Positions 1 through 7,893 of a stretch of 64,000 bases of DNA are shown here, in pieces. The stretch is from Pseudoglutamicibacter cumminsii (GTDB lineage Bacteria > Actinomycetota > Actinomycetes > Actinomycetales > Micrococcaceae), in contig NZ_QFWG01000003.1 in the NCBI RefSeq assembly GCF_003143995.1, forward strand, positions 1-64,000, read 5' to 3'. The translations under genes were made by a program, and so were the position numbers. Numbering within the stretch: position 1 is the first letter of the stretch; each line of letters begins with the position of its first letter. The notes below the pieces were generated by a model. The model was not told the origin of the DNA. It searched no databases and was given only the letters and a program-made list of their open reading frames with translations.

Positions 1-23
1 GGAACCGTGTGGTTCCCAGCCCC
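1..23 (-). terminator. Probable glnA terminator, cut by the window edge
   Basis: The first bases form GGAACC-gtgt-GGTTCC, and the right arm continues with cagcccc, whose partner would lie outside the window. The hairpin sits about 40 bases past the glnA stop on the minus strand. Confidence 0.4.
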
Positions 24-62
24 TCCGACTGTATGGTTTAGTGTGCTCAGCTAGCCCGCGGC

Positions 63-1487
63 TTAGAGCGAGTAGTAGAGCTCGTATTCCAGTGCGGTGA
101 CAGCGGCCATCATCGGGCGCACTTCGTTCTCGTACTTGTCCTCGATCCAGGTTTCGATGAGGTCCTCGGTGAACACGTCGCCTGCGAGCAGGAACTCGTG
201 ATCCTCACGCAGCGCCTCGAGCGCCTCGGAGAGGGTTTCTGGCGCCTTCTGAATGTCTGCGGCTTCCTCTGGTGGGAGCTCGTAGAGGTCCTTATCGATC
301 GGGTCGGCCGGTTCGATGCGGTTGCGGATGCCGTCCAGGCCCGCCATGAGCTGTGCAGCGAACGCGAGGTACGGGTTGGAGGAGCCATCCGGCGCGCGGA
401 ACTCGAGGCGCTTGGCCTTCGGGTTCGAACCGGTGATTGGGATACGAATGCCGGCCGAGCGGTTACCCTGCGAGTACACCATGTTGACTGGTGCTTCGAA
501 GCCCTTGACGAGGCGGCGGTAGGAGTTCACGGTCGGGTTGGTGAACGCCATGACAGCCGATGCGTGGTGCAGCAGGCCGCCGATGTACCAGCGGGCGGTG
601 TCGGACAGGTTCGCGTAGCCGAGCTCGTCGTAGAACAGCGGCTTGCCGTCATTCCAGAGGGACTGGTGGCAGTGCATACCGGAGCCGTTGTCGTTCTGGA
701 GCGGCTTCGGCATGAACGTTGCGGACTTGCCCCATTCTTCAGCGACGTTCTTGACGACGTACTTGAACTTCATGAGGTCGTCAGCCGCGTGTACGAGCGT
801 GTTGAACTCGTAGTTGATTTCCGCCTGGCCGGCTGCACCAACTTCGTGGTGTGCACGCTCGACCTTCAGGCCAACCTCGGTCAACCGCAGAGAGATGTCG
901 TCGCGAAGGTCTGCCTGCTTGTCGTTAGGGGAGACCGGGAAGTAGCCGCCCTTGAGGCGCATCTTGTGGCCCAGGTTGCCTGCAACCTCGATCGCGGAGG
1001 TGTTCCATGGGGCTTCGACGGAGTCGACGCTGAAACCGCTGTTGTGTGGCTCGGTCGAGTAGGTCACGTCGTCGAAGATGAAAAATTCGGCTTCAGATGC
1101 GAAGAAGGCCGTGTCAGCGATGCCGGTCGATGCGAGGTAAGCCTCAGCGCGTTCCGCTACGCCGCGTGGGTCACGGCCGTATGGCTCGCCCGTACGAGGG
1201 TTGACCACGGAGAACGTCATGACAAGGGTCTTCGCTGCGCGGAACGGGTCAACGAAAGCCGTCTTGATGTCCGGGATCAGCTGCATGTCGGAGTTAGCGA
1301 TGCCCTCGAAACCGCGGATCGAGGAAGCGTCGAACAGCTGGCCGTTGACGAAGAAATCCTCGTCGACCGTCGAGGCTGGCACGTTGAAGTGGTGCTGCAT
1401 GCCAGGCAAGTCAGTGAACCGTATGTCGACGAACTGCACCTCCTCTTTTTCGATGAAGGACAGTACTTCTTCCGGTGACGTAAACAC
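63..1487 (-). CDS. glnA: Glutamine synthetase type I (GSI-beta)
   Basis: This enzyme condenses ammonia with glutamate using ATP and is the main route of ammonium assimilation in the cytoplasm. The 474-residue length matches the dodecameric GSI family. The N-terminal beta-grasp runs to about residue 100 and the catalytic domain follows, with the metal-binding EAEFF near 132 and the loop [11 protein letters not shown] near 265-275. The motif DLYELPPE near residue 400 holds the tyrosine that is adenylylated in GSI-beta enzymes, so activity is probably controlled by GlnE, which is not in this window. The start is a GTG preceded by GGAGG about eight bases upstream. An RDD membrane protein gene diverges from it, an arrangement common beside glnA in actinobacteria. 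Identification is firm. Confidence 0.97.
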   Translation of the reverse strand: MFTSPEEVLSFIEKEEVQFVDIRFTDLPGMQHHFNVPASTVDEDFFVNGQLFDASSIRGFEGIANSDMQLIPDIKTAFVDPFRAAKTLVMTFSVVNPRTGEPYGRDPRGVAERAEAYLASTGIADTAFFASEAEFFIFDDVTYSTEPHNSGFSVDSVEAPWNTSAIEVAGNLGHKMRLKGGYFPVSPNDKQADLRDDISLRLTEVGLKVERAHHEVGAAGQAEINYEFNTLVHAADDLMKFKYVVKNVAEEWGKSATFMPKPLQNDNGSGMHCHQSLWNDGKPLFYDELGYANLSDTARWYIGGLLHHASAVMAFTNPTVNSYRRLVKGFEAPVNMVYSQGNRSAGIRIPITGSNPKAKRLEFRAPDGSSNPYLAFAAQLMAGLDGIRNRIEPADPIDKDLYELPPEEAADIQKAPETLSEALEALREDHEFLLAGDVFTEDLIETWIEDKYENEVRPMMAAVTALEYELYYSL

Positions 1488-1699
1488 GTCTGTAGCCTCC
1501 TAGGCATGGTGTGTGGCCCGTTGAGATACGGCGGGCCTTGCGTTCTAGTTTAGTCAAAAAGTTCCCAAGCATGTTGGTTTTTGTCTGCGCTGTGTTCGTC
1601 TTCTTTAGATGCATTGCGTTCGCATTCTTGAGAAGCACTGTGCCCGTCTTGTTAAGAAACTGCGTGCCGTACAGAAAAAGTCTCGGCCGGCTCCCCACG

Positions 1700-1705
1700 T
1701 AGAAT
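1700..1705 (+). promoter_or_regulatory. -10 hexamer TAGAAT of the RDD gene
   Basis: TAGAAT is followed by seven bases and then ATG at 1713, with no Shine-Dalgarno sequence between. This is the geometry of a leaderless transcript and argues for ATG 1713 over the in-frame ATG at 1704, which overlaps the hexamer. Confidence 0.5.
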
Positions 1706-1712
1706 GAGGCTC

Positions 1713-2219
1713 ATGGCCCAAAAACGTGACAACGAGCGCGAGACACGCGTCACACGAGCCGATATTGGCTCGTGGATTAGCGGACCTCCTCAAACCCATA
1801 ACAGCGAATATCCCGGTGCGGGACTCGACCGCCCAGAGTCTGGGCCGGGATCAGTGGGCCGTATGGGCCCACGTATCTTGGCGTTGCTGATCGACTGGGG
1901 TCTCGCGATGGGTGTTTCGTGGCTCATCAGTCGGGACGTGCTGCCGTGGCTTAACCTCGTAGCGTTCGCAGTCATGACACTCGTGATGTTGACGATCTTC
2001 GGTCGCACGATCGGCCACTGGATCCTAGGCCTACAGGTTCAACGTCTAGACGGCAGCCCGATCTCGCCCCTGGACGCCTTGATCCGCACCGTCTTGCTGT
2101 TGCTCGTGATCCCGCCTGTCGTGATGGACGCCGACCAGCGTGGTGTCCACGACCGCCTCCGCGGCCTTGTACTGACCGTGGTTCGCGGCGGATCCAGCGG
2201 CCGCATCGTCCGCAAATAA
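1713..2219 (+). CDS. RDD family membrane protein
   Basis: A 168-residue protein of unknown role in the cytoplasmic membrane. The RDD signature is seen as the R/D-containing first helix RILALLIDWGL near residue 55 and as DQRGVHDRLRG after the last helix. Three hydrophobic segments can be seen: residues about 52-72, 80-105 and 125-142. The soluble N-terminus (ADIGSWISGPPQT) is typical of the actinobacterial homologues beside glnA. The start chosen is the ATG seven bases after a TAGAAT hexamer. An ATG three codons earlier is possible. No function is established for this subgroup, and roles in transport or stress are guesses. Confidence 0.85.
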   Translation: MAQKRDNERETRVTRADIGSWISGPPQTHNSEYPGAGLDRPESGPGSVGRMGPRILALLIDWGLAMGVSWLISRDVLPWLNLVAFAVMTLVMLTIFGRTIGHWILGLQVQRLDGSPISPLDALIRTVLLLLVIPPVVMDADQRGVHDRLRGLVLTVVRGGSSGRIVRK

Positions 2220-2242
2220 GCGGCCTTCAACTGACCATAAAG

Positions 2243-2285
2243 ACGCCGATGGCGGTGGAGACATGATCTCCACCGCCATCGGCGT
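2243..2285. terminator. Bidirectional terminator between the RDD gene and DUF4191
   Basis: A perfect 19-bp inverted repeat (2243-2261 with 2267-2285) with a five-base loop CATGA lies between two convergent genes, 24 bases after one stop and 19 before the other. Confidence 0.8.
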
Positions 2286-2303
2286 ATCTAACGAAAAGCG
2301 TTA

Positions 2304-3089
2304 CTAGTTACCGCGAAGCGCACGGCGCGACATGCGTGGCGGGCGGTTAGGGTCCATGCCCTTAGGGATCGGCGGCTTGGACAAACGCAGAGTCGAAAGG
2401 CGCTGGTCCACGGCGCGGACTTCCTGACGCGAAATCGCCTTCGGCAGGCTCTTCATCGTCTTGGAGACCTCAGGCAGAGGGGTCTGGTTCTTACCGGAGC
2501 CAGCGTTGACGATCGTTACCGGGACACCGCGAACTGCACGCTCGACGTCGCGGCGAACACCTTCAACCAGGGAACGGACACGACCGTTAGGGCCCTCAGT
2601 CACCAGAACTACACCAGGACGACCAATGGCCATGAACACGAGGTCCTGAGTGCGAGGGGAAACCGCAACAGGCTCTTCCTTGAGAATCCAGCCGCGGCGC
2701 AGAATCGACATCGCGGCACCGGCGGCACCTGGGCGGCCCTCAATCTTCTGGAATGCGACCTTCTCACCGCTACGCGACATGTAGAGCATCGCGAGCATGA
2801 GGCCGACGACGAGGCCGATGATGAGGAACGTGATCCAGTTCTTCAGCAACCAACCGATACCGAAACCAATCGCACCCGAGCCGAGCACGATACCCAGCAT
2901 GATCCATGGCAGGGCTGGTTTCGCTTCGCGGGTCATGCGGAAGATTTCACGGATCTGTCCGCCGCGTCCGTTTTCTTTCCGTTCGGCACGCGCACGTTTC
3001 TTGGCGTCTTTTTGAGCCTGCTTTTCCGCTTTTTGTTGTTCACGCAGCTTCGCGATTTGTTCGCGGGCGTTCTGATCAAGTCTGGCCAT
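2304..3089 (-). CDS. DUF4191 domain membrane protein
   Basis: A 261-residue actinobacterial protein of unknown function. The N-terminal 45 residues are a highly charged, probably helical segment rich in Lys, Ala, Gln and Glu. Two adjacent transmembrane helices follow at about 57-80 and 84-105, then a cytoplasmic domain containing GRPGVVLVTEGPNGRVRSLV. This layout and the position between glnA and lipA match DUF4191. There is no Shine-Dalgarno sequence. A TAGAAT hexamer eight bases before the ATG suggests leaderless transcription. The convergent RDD gene is separated from it by a strong hairpin. Confidence 0.88.
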   Translation of the reverse strand: MARLDQNAREQIAKLREQQKAEKQAQKDAKKRARAERKENGRGGQIREIFRMTREAKPALPWIMLGIVLGSGAIGFGIGWLLKNWITFLIIGLVVGLMLAMLYMSRSGEKVAFQKIEGRPGAAGAAMSILRRGWILKEEPVAVSPRTQDLVFMAIGRPGVVLVTEGPNGRVRSLVEGVRRDVERAVRGVPVTIVNAGSGKNQTPLPEVSKTMKSLPKAISRQEVRAVDQRLSTLRLSKPPIPKGMDPNRPPRMSRRALRGN

Positions 3090-3097
3090 AATGAATC

Positions 3098-3103
3098 ATT
3101 CTA
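3098..3103 (-). promoter_or_regulatory. -10 hexamer TAGAAT of the DUF4191 gene
   Basis: On the minus strand TAGAAT is followed by eight bases and the ATG at 3089. Transcription would begin at or next to the start codon. Confidence 0.5.
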
Positions 3104-3166
3104 GACGGTCGAGCTGAGGATGCTGGAGCTAGCGACGAAACGGAACGTTACCGTTCGCTGTTCTGT

Positions 3167-3928
3167 TTAGCTACTGTCCTGTTCAGCCTCCGGTGTGGGC
3201 TGATCTTGAGCGAAGCGTATTCTTGCGGACTCGACGTATTCAGGGAAGCTGTTCTTCCCTGGGTCTTTCATCGCTGGGCGATGCACATGCATCCATAGCA
3301 ATGCGCCATCGACGCTTTCTGGCTTTTCAGATTCGGGTTTCTCAGGGTTGAGGTTCTTGACCTGGTAGAGGCACCAACCCGTCACAGGGGTTCCGGATTC
3401 AAGGACCGAGAGGGGACTGATGTCTAGATCTATGTACTCATCAACCTTGTTGAGGGCCGCGGCATAGTTTGCGATGACCTGGTGCGAGGCTTCAGGTGAG
3501 TAGGTTGACTCTCTTGAAACCTGGATGAAGGAACACCGTGGCTCGTTCATCATGGAAGCCCCTGCAGTGACCTCGACTTGGGCGAGCAGCCACCCGGTTT
3601 TCTCGGGTGGATCTGGCAAACCTTTCGGGTTCACGAGGACCTGCTTCACCGTGAAGCTGTGCTCAAGCACCGGGTCCTTGAGGGTTTTCACAGTCACTGG
3701 GGTGAGGTCGTTCGGCCACGCGTCGAGGTCGGTACCGGGATCCTTTGGATCGGGGTCCTCTGATGGTGAGGGGCTCGTCGTTTCGGTGGGGCTAACCGAC
3801 GGGGCAGGGTCACTTGGCTCTGGCGTCTTGCCGTCGCCGCATGCGCTCAACGTTGCGAGGGCGAGCATGCTTACCGCAGCGGCAATTATTGCCCGCGGTT
3901 TGCGCTGTGTTCTCGGTTTGTGAGGCAT
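3167..3928 (-). CDS. Putative secreted lipoprotein
   Basis: A 253-residue protein with a lipoprotein signal: basic MPHKPRTQRKPR, a hydrophobic stretch, and lipobox LSAC with the cysteine near residue 30. A Pro/Ser/Thr/Asp-rich linker of about 40 residues follows, then a beta-rich domain with two further cysteines (PRCSF and GWCLY) that may pair outside the cell. The domain loosely recalls DUF4352-type extracellular folds, but I cannot place it with confidence. The ATG was chosen because GGTGG lies eight bases upstream. A GTG four codons earlier (3940) has no such site. It follows lipA on the same strand after 28 bases and is probably transcribed with it. Confidence 0.7.
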   Translation of the reverse strand: MPHKPRTQRKPRAIIAAAVSMLALATLSACGDGKTPEPSDPAPSVSPTETTSPSPSEDPDPKDPGTDLDAWPNDLTPVTVKTLKDPVLEHSFTVKQVLVNPKGLPDPPEKTGWLLAQVEVTAGASMMNEPRCSFIQVSRESTYSPEASHQVIANYAAALNKVDEYIDLDISPLSVLESGTPVTGWCLYQVKNLNPEKPESEKPESVDGALLWMHVHRPAMKDPGKNSFPEYVESARIRFAQDQPTPEAEQDSS

Positions 3929-3956
3929 GGCTGTATCCACCCCGTCGGTAGGCCTG

Positions 3957-4955
3957 TTAGACTAGGGACGCCGCTTCTTGACGTGCGGAGCCGCTGTCGT
4001 CGATGTGGCTGAGGTGGGCTGGGATTTCCCGTCCCGTGTTCTTCATTGCACGTGCCCACAAACGGCCCGAACGGTAGGACGAGCGAACCAGAGGACCAGC
4101 CATGACGGCGCCGAAACCGATCTCTTCTGCTTCTTCGCTGAGCTCAACAAACTCCGCTGGCGTGACCCAGCGATCAACTGGCAAGTGAAGCTGCGTTGGC
4201 CGCAGGTACTGGGTCAGCGTGATGATGTCGGTGCCTGCCTCGTGCAGGTCACGCAGCGCCTCTGAGATTTCCTCACGGGTTTCACCCATGCCGAGGATCA
4301 GGTTGGACTTGGTGATGAGCCCGCGATCCTTCGCGTAACGGATCACGTCGAGGGAACGCTCGTAACGGAAAGCCGGGCGGATGCGCTTGAAGATGCGCGG
4401 AACGGTCTCCACGTTGTGCGCGTAGACCTCTGGCGCCGATTCAACGATCTGGTCAAGCGCATCTGGCTCGCCGTTGAAGTCTGGGATGAGCAGCTCGATG
4501 CCGGTGTTCGGGTTGAGCTCGTGAACCTTGCGCACGGTCTCGGCGTACAGCCACGCACCGCCGTCTTCGAGGTCGTCGCGTGCAACACCCGTGACGGTTG
4601 CGTAACGCAACTGCATTTCGCGGATGGATTCTGCAACCTTGAGCGGTTCGGTTGGGTCGAGCGGCTGTGGCTTACCGGTGTCGATCTGGCAGAAGTCGCA
4701 ACGGCGGGTGCACTGGGAACCGCCGATCAGGAACGAGGCTTCGCGGTCTTCCCAGCATTCAAAGATGTTAGGGCAACCGGCTTCTTCACACACCGTGTGA
4801 AGGCCTTTCGCGTGCACATCTTTCTTGAGGCTGACGTATTCCGGGCCGATATTGAGTTCGGCGCGGATCCACTCAGGCTTCCGATCCACAGGGACTGCTG
4901 CGTTGCGTGCCTCGACGCGCAAAAGTCGGCGGCCTTCAGGTGCTGGGGCGCTCAT
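3957..4955 (-). CDS. lipA: Lipoyl synthase (radical SAM)
   Basis: LipA inserts two sulfur atoms into protein-bound octanoyl groups to give lipoate. At 332 residues it has normal length. The auxiliary cluster motif [12 protein letters not shown] (CX4CX5C) is near residue 56, the radical SAM cluster motif CTRRCDFC (CX3CX2C) near 82, and the C-terminal RSSYRS serine motif that holds the auxiliary cluster near 290. All key residues are present. Its ATG overlaps the lipB stop by four bases (ATGA), so it should be translationally coupled to lipB, which carries a frameshift here. Substrates in the window include the E2 protein SucB with two lipoyl domains. Confidence 0.97.
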   Translation of the reverse strand: MSAPAPEGRRLLRVEARNAAVPVDRKPEWIRAELNIGPEYVSLKKDVHAKGLHTVCEEAGCPNIFECWEDREASFLIGGSQCTRRCDFCQIDTGKPQPLDPTEPLKVAESIREMQLRYATVTGVARDDLEDGGAWLYAETVRKVHELNPNTGIELLIPDFNGEPDALDQIVESAPEVYAHNVETVPRIFKRIRPAFRYERSLDVIRYAKDRGLITKSNLILGMGETREEISEALRDLHEAGTDIITLTQYLRPTQLHLPVDRWVTPAEFVELSEEAEEIGFGAVMAGPLVRSSYRSGRLWARAMKNTGREIPAHLSHIDDSGSARQEAASLV

Positions 4956-5646
4956 GCTCGGGTCTTCTCCTTGGTGTTCTGATTCGCGGAAAAGTTTTCT
5001 GGGGTCGCGATGACGGGCGCAAGCTCTTCCAAGAGGTGCTTACGTAAAGTCTCAACAACATCGGTCACTGTAATGTTCCGCCCGGTCTGCAACGCCATCG
5101 TAGTGACTCCGGCATCCTGGATGCCACACGGGACGATCACGTTGTAGGGGTCCAGGCTGTTGCTGACGTTGAGCGCGAGTCCGTGCATCGAGACACCGTT
5201 TTCGATGTGCAGGCCGATCGCCGCGATCTTCTCGTCTTGCACCCCTTCCTTGATGACCCAGACTCCCGCGCGCTTATCTACGCGCTGCGCGGTGATCCCG
5301 TAGTCGGCCACAGTTTTGATGATGGCCTCTTCGAGCGCCCACACGAAAGGTTTGATGGCGGCGCGGTCCTTGAGCGGAACGATGGGGTAGGCCACAAGCT
5401 GGCCAGGGCCGTGCCAGGTGAGGAGGCCACCGCGGTCGACGTCAATGACGGGGGTTCCGTCGGTCGGACGATCTGAGTCCTGTGTGCGACGCCGGCCGTA
5501 TACGTTGGCGGGTGCTCGAGGAGAATCAACGTTGGTTGGGCGTTGCCCTCCACAACGTCGTCATGGATGCGTTGCTGGAGGCTCCATGCCTCCATATATT
5601 CGACGGCCTCTGAGCCGTATCCAGGTTCCAGCACGGTGATGTCCAT
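4952..5646 (-). pseudogene. lipB: Octanoyltransferase LipB, reading frame broken
   Basis: LipB moves octanoyl groups from acyl carrier protein to lipoyl domains. The 5-prime part reads MDITVLEPGYGSEAVEYMEA and reaches LEHPPTYTAG in one frame. From about position 5491 the family sequence continues only in another frame, as RRTQDSDRPTDGTPVIDVDR, then GGLLTWHGPGQLVAYPIV, and runs to the stop at 4952. A single missing base between codons GGC and CGT explains the break. The catalytic lysine/cysteine region lies in the second part and looks intact. The site is inside GC-rich gccggc, so a sequencing error is as likely as a true mutation. The start is the ATG seven bases after a TATGCT hexamer. lipA follows with an ATGA overlap. 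Confidence 0.85.
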
Positions 5647-5653
5647 GCGTAAC

Positions 5654-5659
5654 AGCATA
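5654..5659 (-). promoter_or_regulatory. -10 hexamer TATGCT of lipB
   Basis: TATGCT is followed by seven bases and the lipB ATG at 5646 with no Shine-Dalgarno sequence, the same geometry as other leaderless candidates in this window. Confidence 0.4.
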
Positions 5660-5858
5660 GTGTCCACATGCGATGAAGATCGCTCTGATGAGAGTCGTTG
5701 GGGAAAGCTGACCCATTAGAGGTTGCTGTGAATAACGGAATATTTGCGCTGGCAAGGGCTACCTGTGGACAACTCAGCGGCAGTGGTGCTGAATAATGCA
5801 CACTGATTTTCAGAACGTCCACGTATTGAGTTTTGTGACTCGAAGGAGCGAGAGCCGG

Positions 5859-7397
5859 ATGCCTTACGAACCTGAAGATCAGCAACCCGAAGTTCTGGAG
5901 AGGGATGTGAGCCGTGATATCCGGAGTTATTTGCGCTCAGGCGGGGAAGCTGACGTACATTTTGAAACTCGAGGTGGGCATACAGTAGCCGTCCGGCGTA
6001 CGCGGCAGTCGAGTCAAGAACCAGACCAGACCGTACCCGCGGCATGGGATCATCCGCACCTCGTGAAAATCTATTCAAGGGAACTGTCCGGTATTCGGGA
6101 AACTGATGGTCCGACATTGGGCGCCGAGGACGCACGACAGCTTGTTATGGAGGCCGTCCCAGGCGGTTCCGCGGCAGGCCTTCTCGAAGCGCGCGGTGTG
6201 CTTCCGGTAGGTGAAGCTGTGACGTTGCTCGTGCCGATCGCGCAAGCCTTGGCGCATCTTCATGCCCATGGGGCGCTGCACGGGGATGTGAGCCCGCAGA
6301 ACGTCATGTTTAGGGCCGACGGCGCTCCCGTGTTGATCGATCCGGGGAACGCGCGCGCATTAGGCGCGGCTCCCGGTCACAGCATGACGGCCGGGTTTGC
6401 GCCGGATGAGGAGGAAGCAACGCAAACCCGCGACGTGTGGGGGTGGGGTGCTCTCGCGTGGTTTGTTCTGACGGGGGAGTCTCCAGGGGAAGCTAAGAGC
6501 CGAATACCGTTGCCGCTATTGGTAGAGGGCATCGATGAGCGCTTCGCTCAGCTAATCGACGACTGTCTAGCATCGGATCCGGGGGAGCGGCCGGCGGCCT
6601 CTGAAATCGCGGCCGAGGTATTAGCCGTGCAGGAACCCGAACCGCTGAACATCGATCAAGCGATTCGTGCCGAGGGCCGGGCCTTGATGTTGACTCAACA
6701 TCGCCCAACGAAGGCAGCGAGCCGGAGGAAAGAATCAAGGAGAGCTTCGAGACGCGGCCGGGAACGGCCAAGTTTTCGGCTGGGAACATTGCTGAACTCG
6801 GTGAGGGGTACGCCGCAATCCATGATTGTCACAGTGGCGGTTTTAGGGATGCTCACCGTTGCGAGCCTCCTACTTTTCCTCTCGCCCCGTTCGCAGGGTG
6901 AGGCTCAGGCTTCACGTATCGATGAACCAACTCAACCTACAACGTCTGTTAAGGAATCTGGCCCGGCGTCCCCGCCATCGCCTGAAGCATCCTGGCAGGA
7001 GGAGCTGAGCGAGAAAGAAGTTGAACGGCAGCTCGAATCACGGATCGATGCGCTCAACCGACGTGATGCCGTTGCGCTTGAGAAGGTGTATACGGAGCGC
7101 GCTGAAGGGCTGAAAAGTGACCGGACGATGATCGAGAACATGCGTTCTCAGAAGCACAGGTTCTCAGGGGTTGAAATGCGCCTGCAACGCGTCAGCATCG
7201 GAACCCGGCAAGCAGATACCGCATCGGCGTCAGCGGTTGTTGAGTTGACCTTGAATGCCCACACGGTTGAAACGGAGTCCGGACGTGTCGTGGCGCGTGA
7301 GCCTGAGCGCACGGAGGCTCTCGAGGTTGGGTTTAAACGCGTTGGCCGCAGCTGGAAGATAGACACTATCTCAGCTGCGGCCAAGCGGAAAGGGTAG
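5859..7397 (+). CDS. Atypical membrane-anchored protein kinase-like protein
   Basis: A 512-residue protein with three parts. The N-terminal 260 residues resemble a Ser/Thr kinase domain: HGALHGDVSPQNVMF near 137 stands for the catalytic loop (HGD instead of HRD) and VLIDPGNA near 159 for DFG (DPG). The glycine-rich loop is not recognisable and the usual VAxK lysine is replaced by arginine (TVAVRR), so kinase activity is doubtful. A transmembrane helix follows at about 322-340. The C-terminal 120 residues look like an NTF2-like extracytoplasmic domain ending ...GRSWKIDTISAAAKRKG. The start was set at the ATG ten bases after AAGGAG; an earlier in-frame ATG at 5796 lacks such a site. It diverges from lipB and converges on the next gene. 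Confidence 0.75.
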   Translation: MPYEPEDQQPEVLERDVSRDIRSYLRSGGEADVHFETRGGHTVAVRRTRQSSQEPDQTVPAAWDHPHLVKIYSRELSGIRETDGPTLGAEDARQLVMEAVPGGSAAGLLEARGVLPVGEAVTLLVPIAQALAHLHAHGALHGDVSPQNVMFRADGAPVLIDPGNARALGAAPGHSMTAGFAPDEEEATQTRDVWGWGALAWFVLTGESPGEAKSRIPLPLLVEGIDERFAQLIDDCLASDPGERPAASEIAAEVLAVQEPEPLNIDQAIRAEGRALMLTQHRPTKAASRRKESRRASRRGRERPSFRLGTLLNSVRGTPQSMIVTVAVLGMLTVASLLLFLSPRSQGEAQASRIDEPTQPTTSVKESGPASPPSPEASWQEELSEKEVERQLESRIDALNRRDAVALEKVYTERAEGLKSDRTMIENMRSQKHRFSGVEMRLQRVSIGTRQADTASASAVVELTLNAHTVETESGRVVAREPERTEALEVGFKRVGRSWKIDTISAAAKRKG

Positions 7398-7400
7398 TGG

Positions 7401-7751
7401 TTAGCGACCCAACACGGCGAAGAAGATCGTGAGGAAGCCGAGGCCACCTACACCGTGGGCTAGACCAGTTGGAACTTCCTGGCCCTTCTTAGCCTTGCTG
7501 TAGCCGATGAGCGCGCAGACCAGGATGATGAGACCCAGCGCGAACTTGATACCGAACCACATGTGGTTGATCTGACCGCCGAGGGCCATCATGGTGCCGA
7601 ACATGCCAAGGCCAGTGACGACCTGGATGATAGCGCCGTAAACCTGCCAAACGGTCACGGTTGCTGGCTTGAAATGAGTGAGCCAGCTACCAACAATCGC
7701 GGCGAGGCCCACCATGTGCAGGGCCAGGAGAATATCTTGCAGTACGGGCAT
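7401..7751 (-). CDS. Small four-helix integral membrane protein
   Basis: A 116-residue very hydrophobic protein with about four transmembrane segments (near residues 4-22, 34-54, 64-84 and 97-114), short loops and a small basic loop SKAKKGQE. I do not recognise a functional family. Similar conserved membrane proteins occur next to sucB and lipA genes in Micrococcaceae. AAGGA lies nine bases upstream of the ATG. Its stop is three bases from the stop of the kinase-like gene on the other strand. A hairpin separates it from sucB, so it probably has its own promoter. Confidence 0.75.
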   Translation of the reverse strand: MPVLQDILLALHMVGLAAIVGSWLTHFKPATVTVWQVYGAIIQVVTGLGMFGTMMALGGQINHMWFGIKFALGLIILVCALIGYSKAKKGQEVPTGLAHGVGGLGFLTIFFAVLGR

Positions 7752-7830
7752 GAAAACGTCCTTGTTATTTTGGGCGTAAATGAAATCTGGTGTCTACAGC
7801 GTCCGCTGCAGATGATCCGCTGCATATGGC

Positions 7831-7864
7831 TCCGGGGCCGCTACCTCACGGTTGCGGCCCCGGA
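7831..7864 (-). terminator. Terminator of sucB
   Basis: An 11-bp perfect GC-rich inverted repeat (tccggggccgc with gcggccccgga) with a 12-base loop lies about 30 bases beyond the sucB stop. There is no T-run on the minus strand. Confidence 0.55.
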
Positions 7865-7893
7865 CCTATGCATATATGCGTCGAGCAGCTGCC

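Noticed and set aside
5485-5497. Programmed -1 frameshift in lipB
   Set aside because: There is no slippery heptamer and no clear downstream structure. Mutation or sequencing error is simpler.
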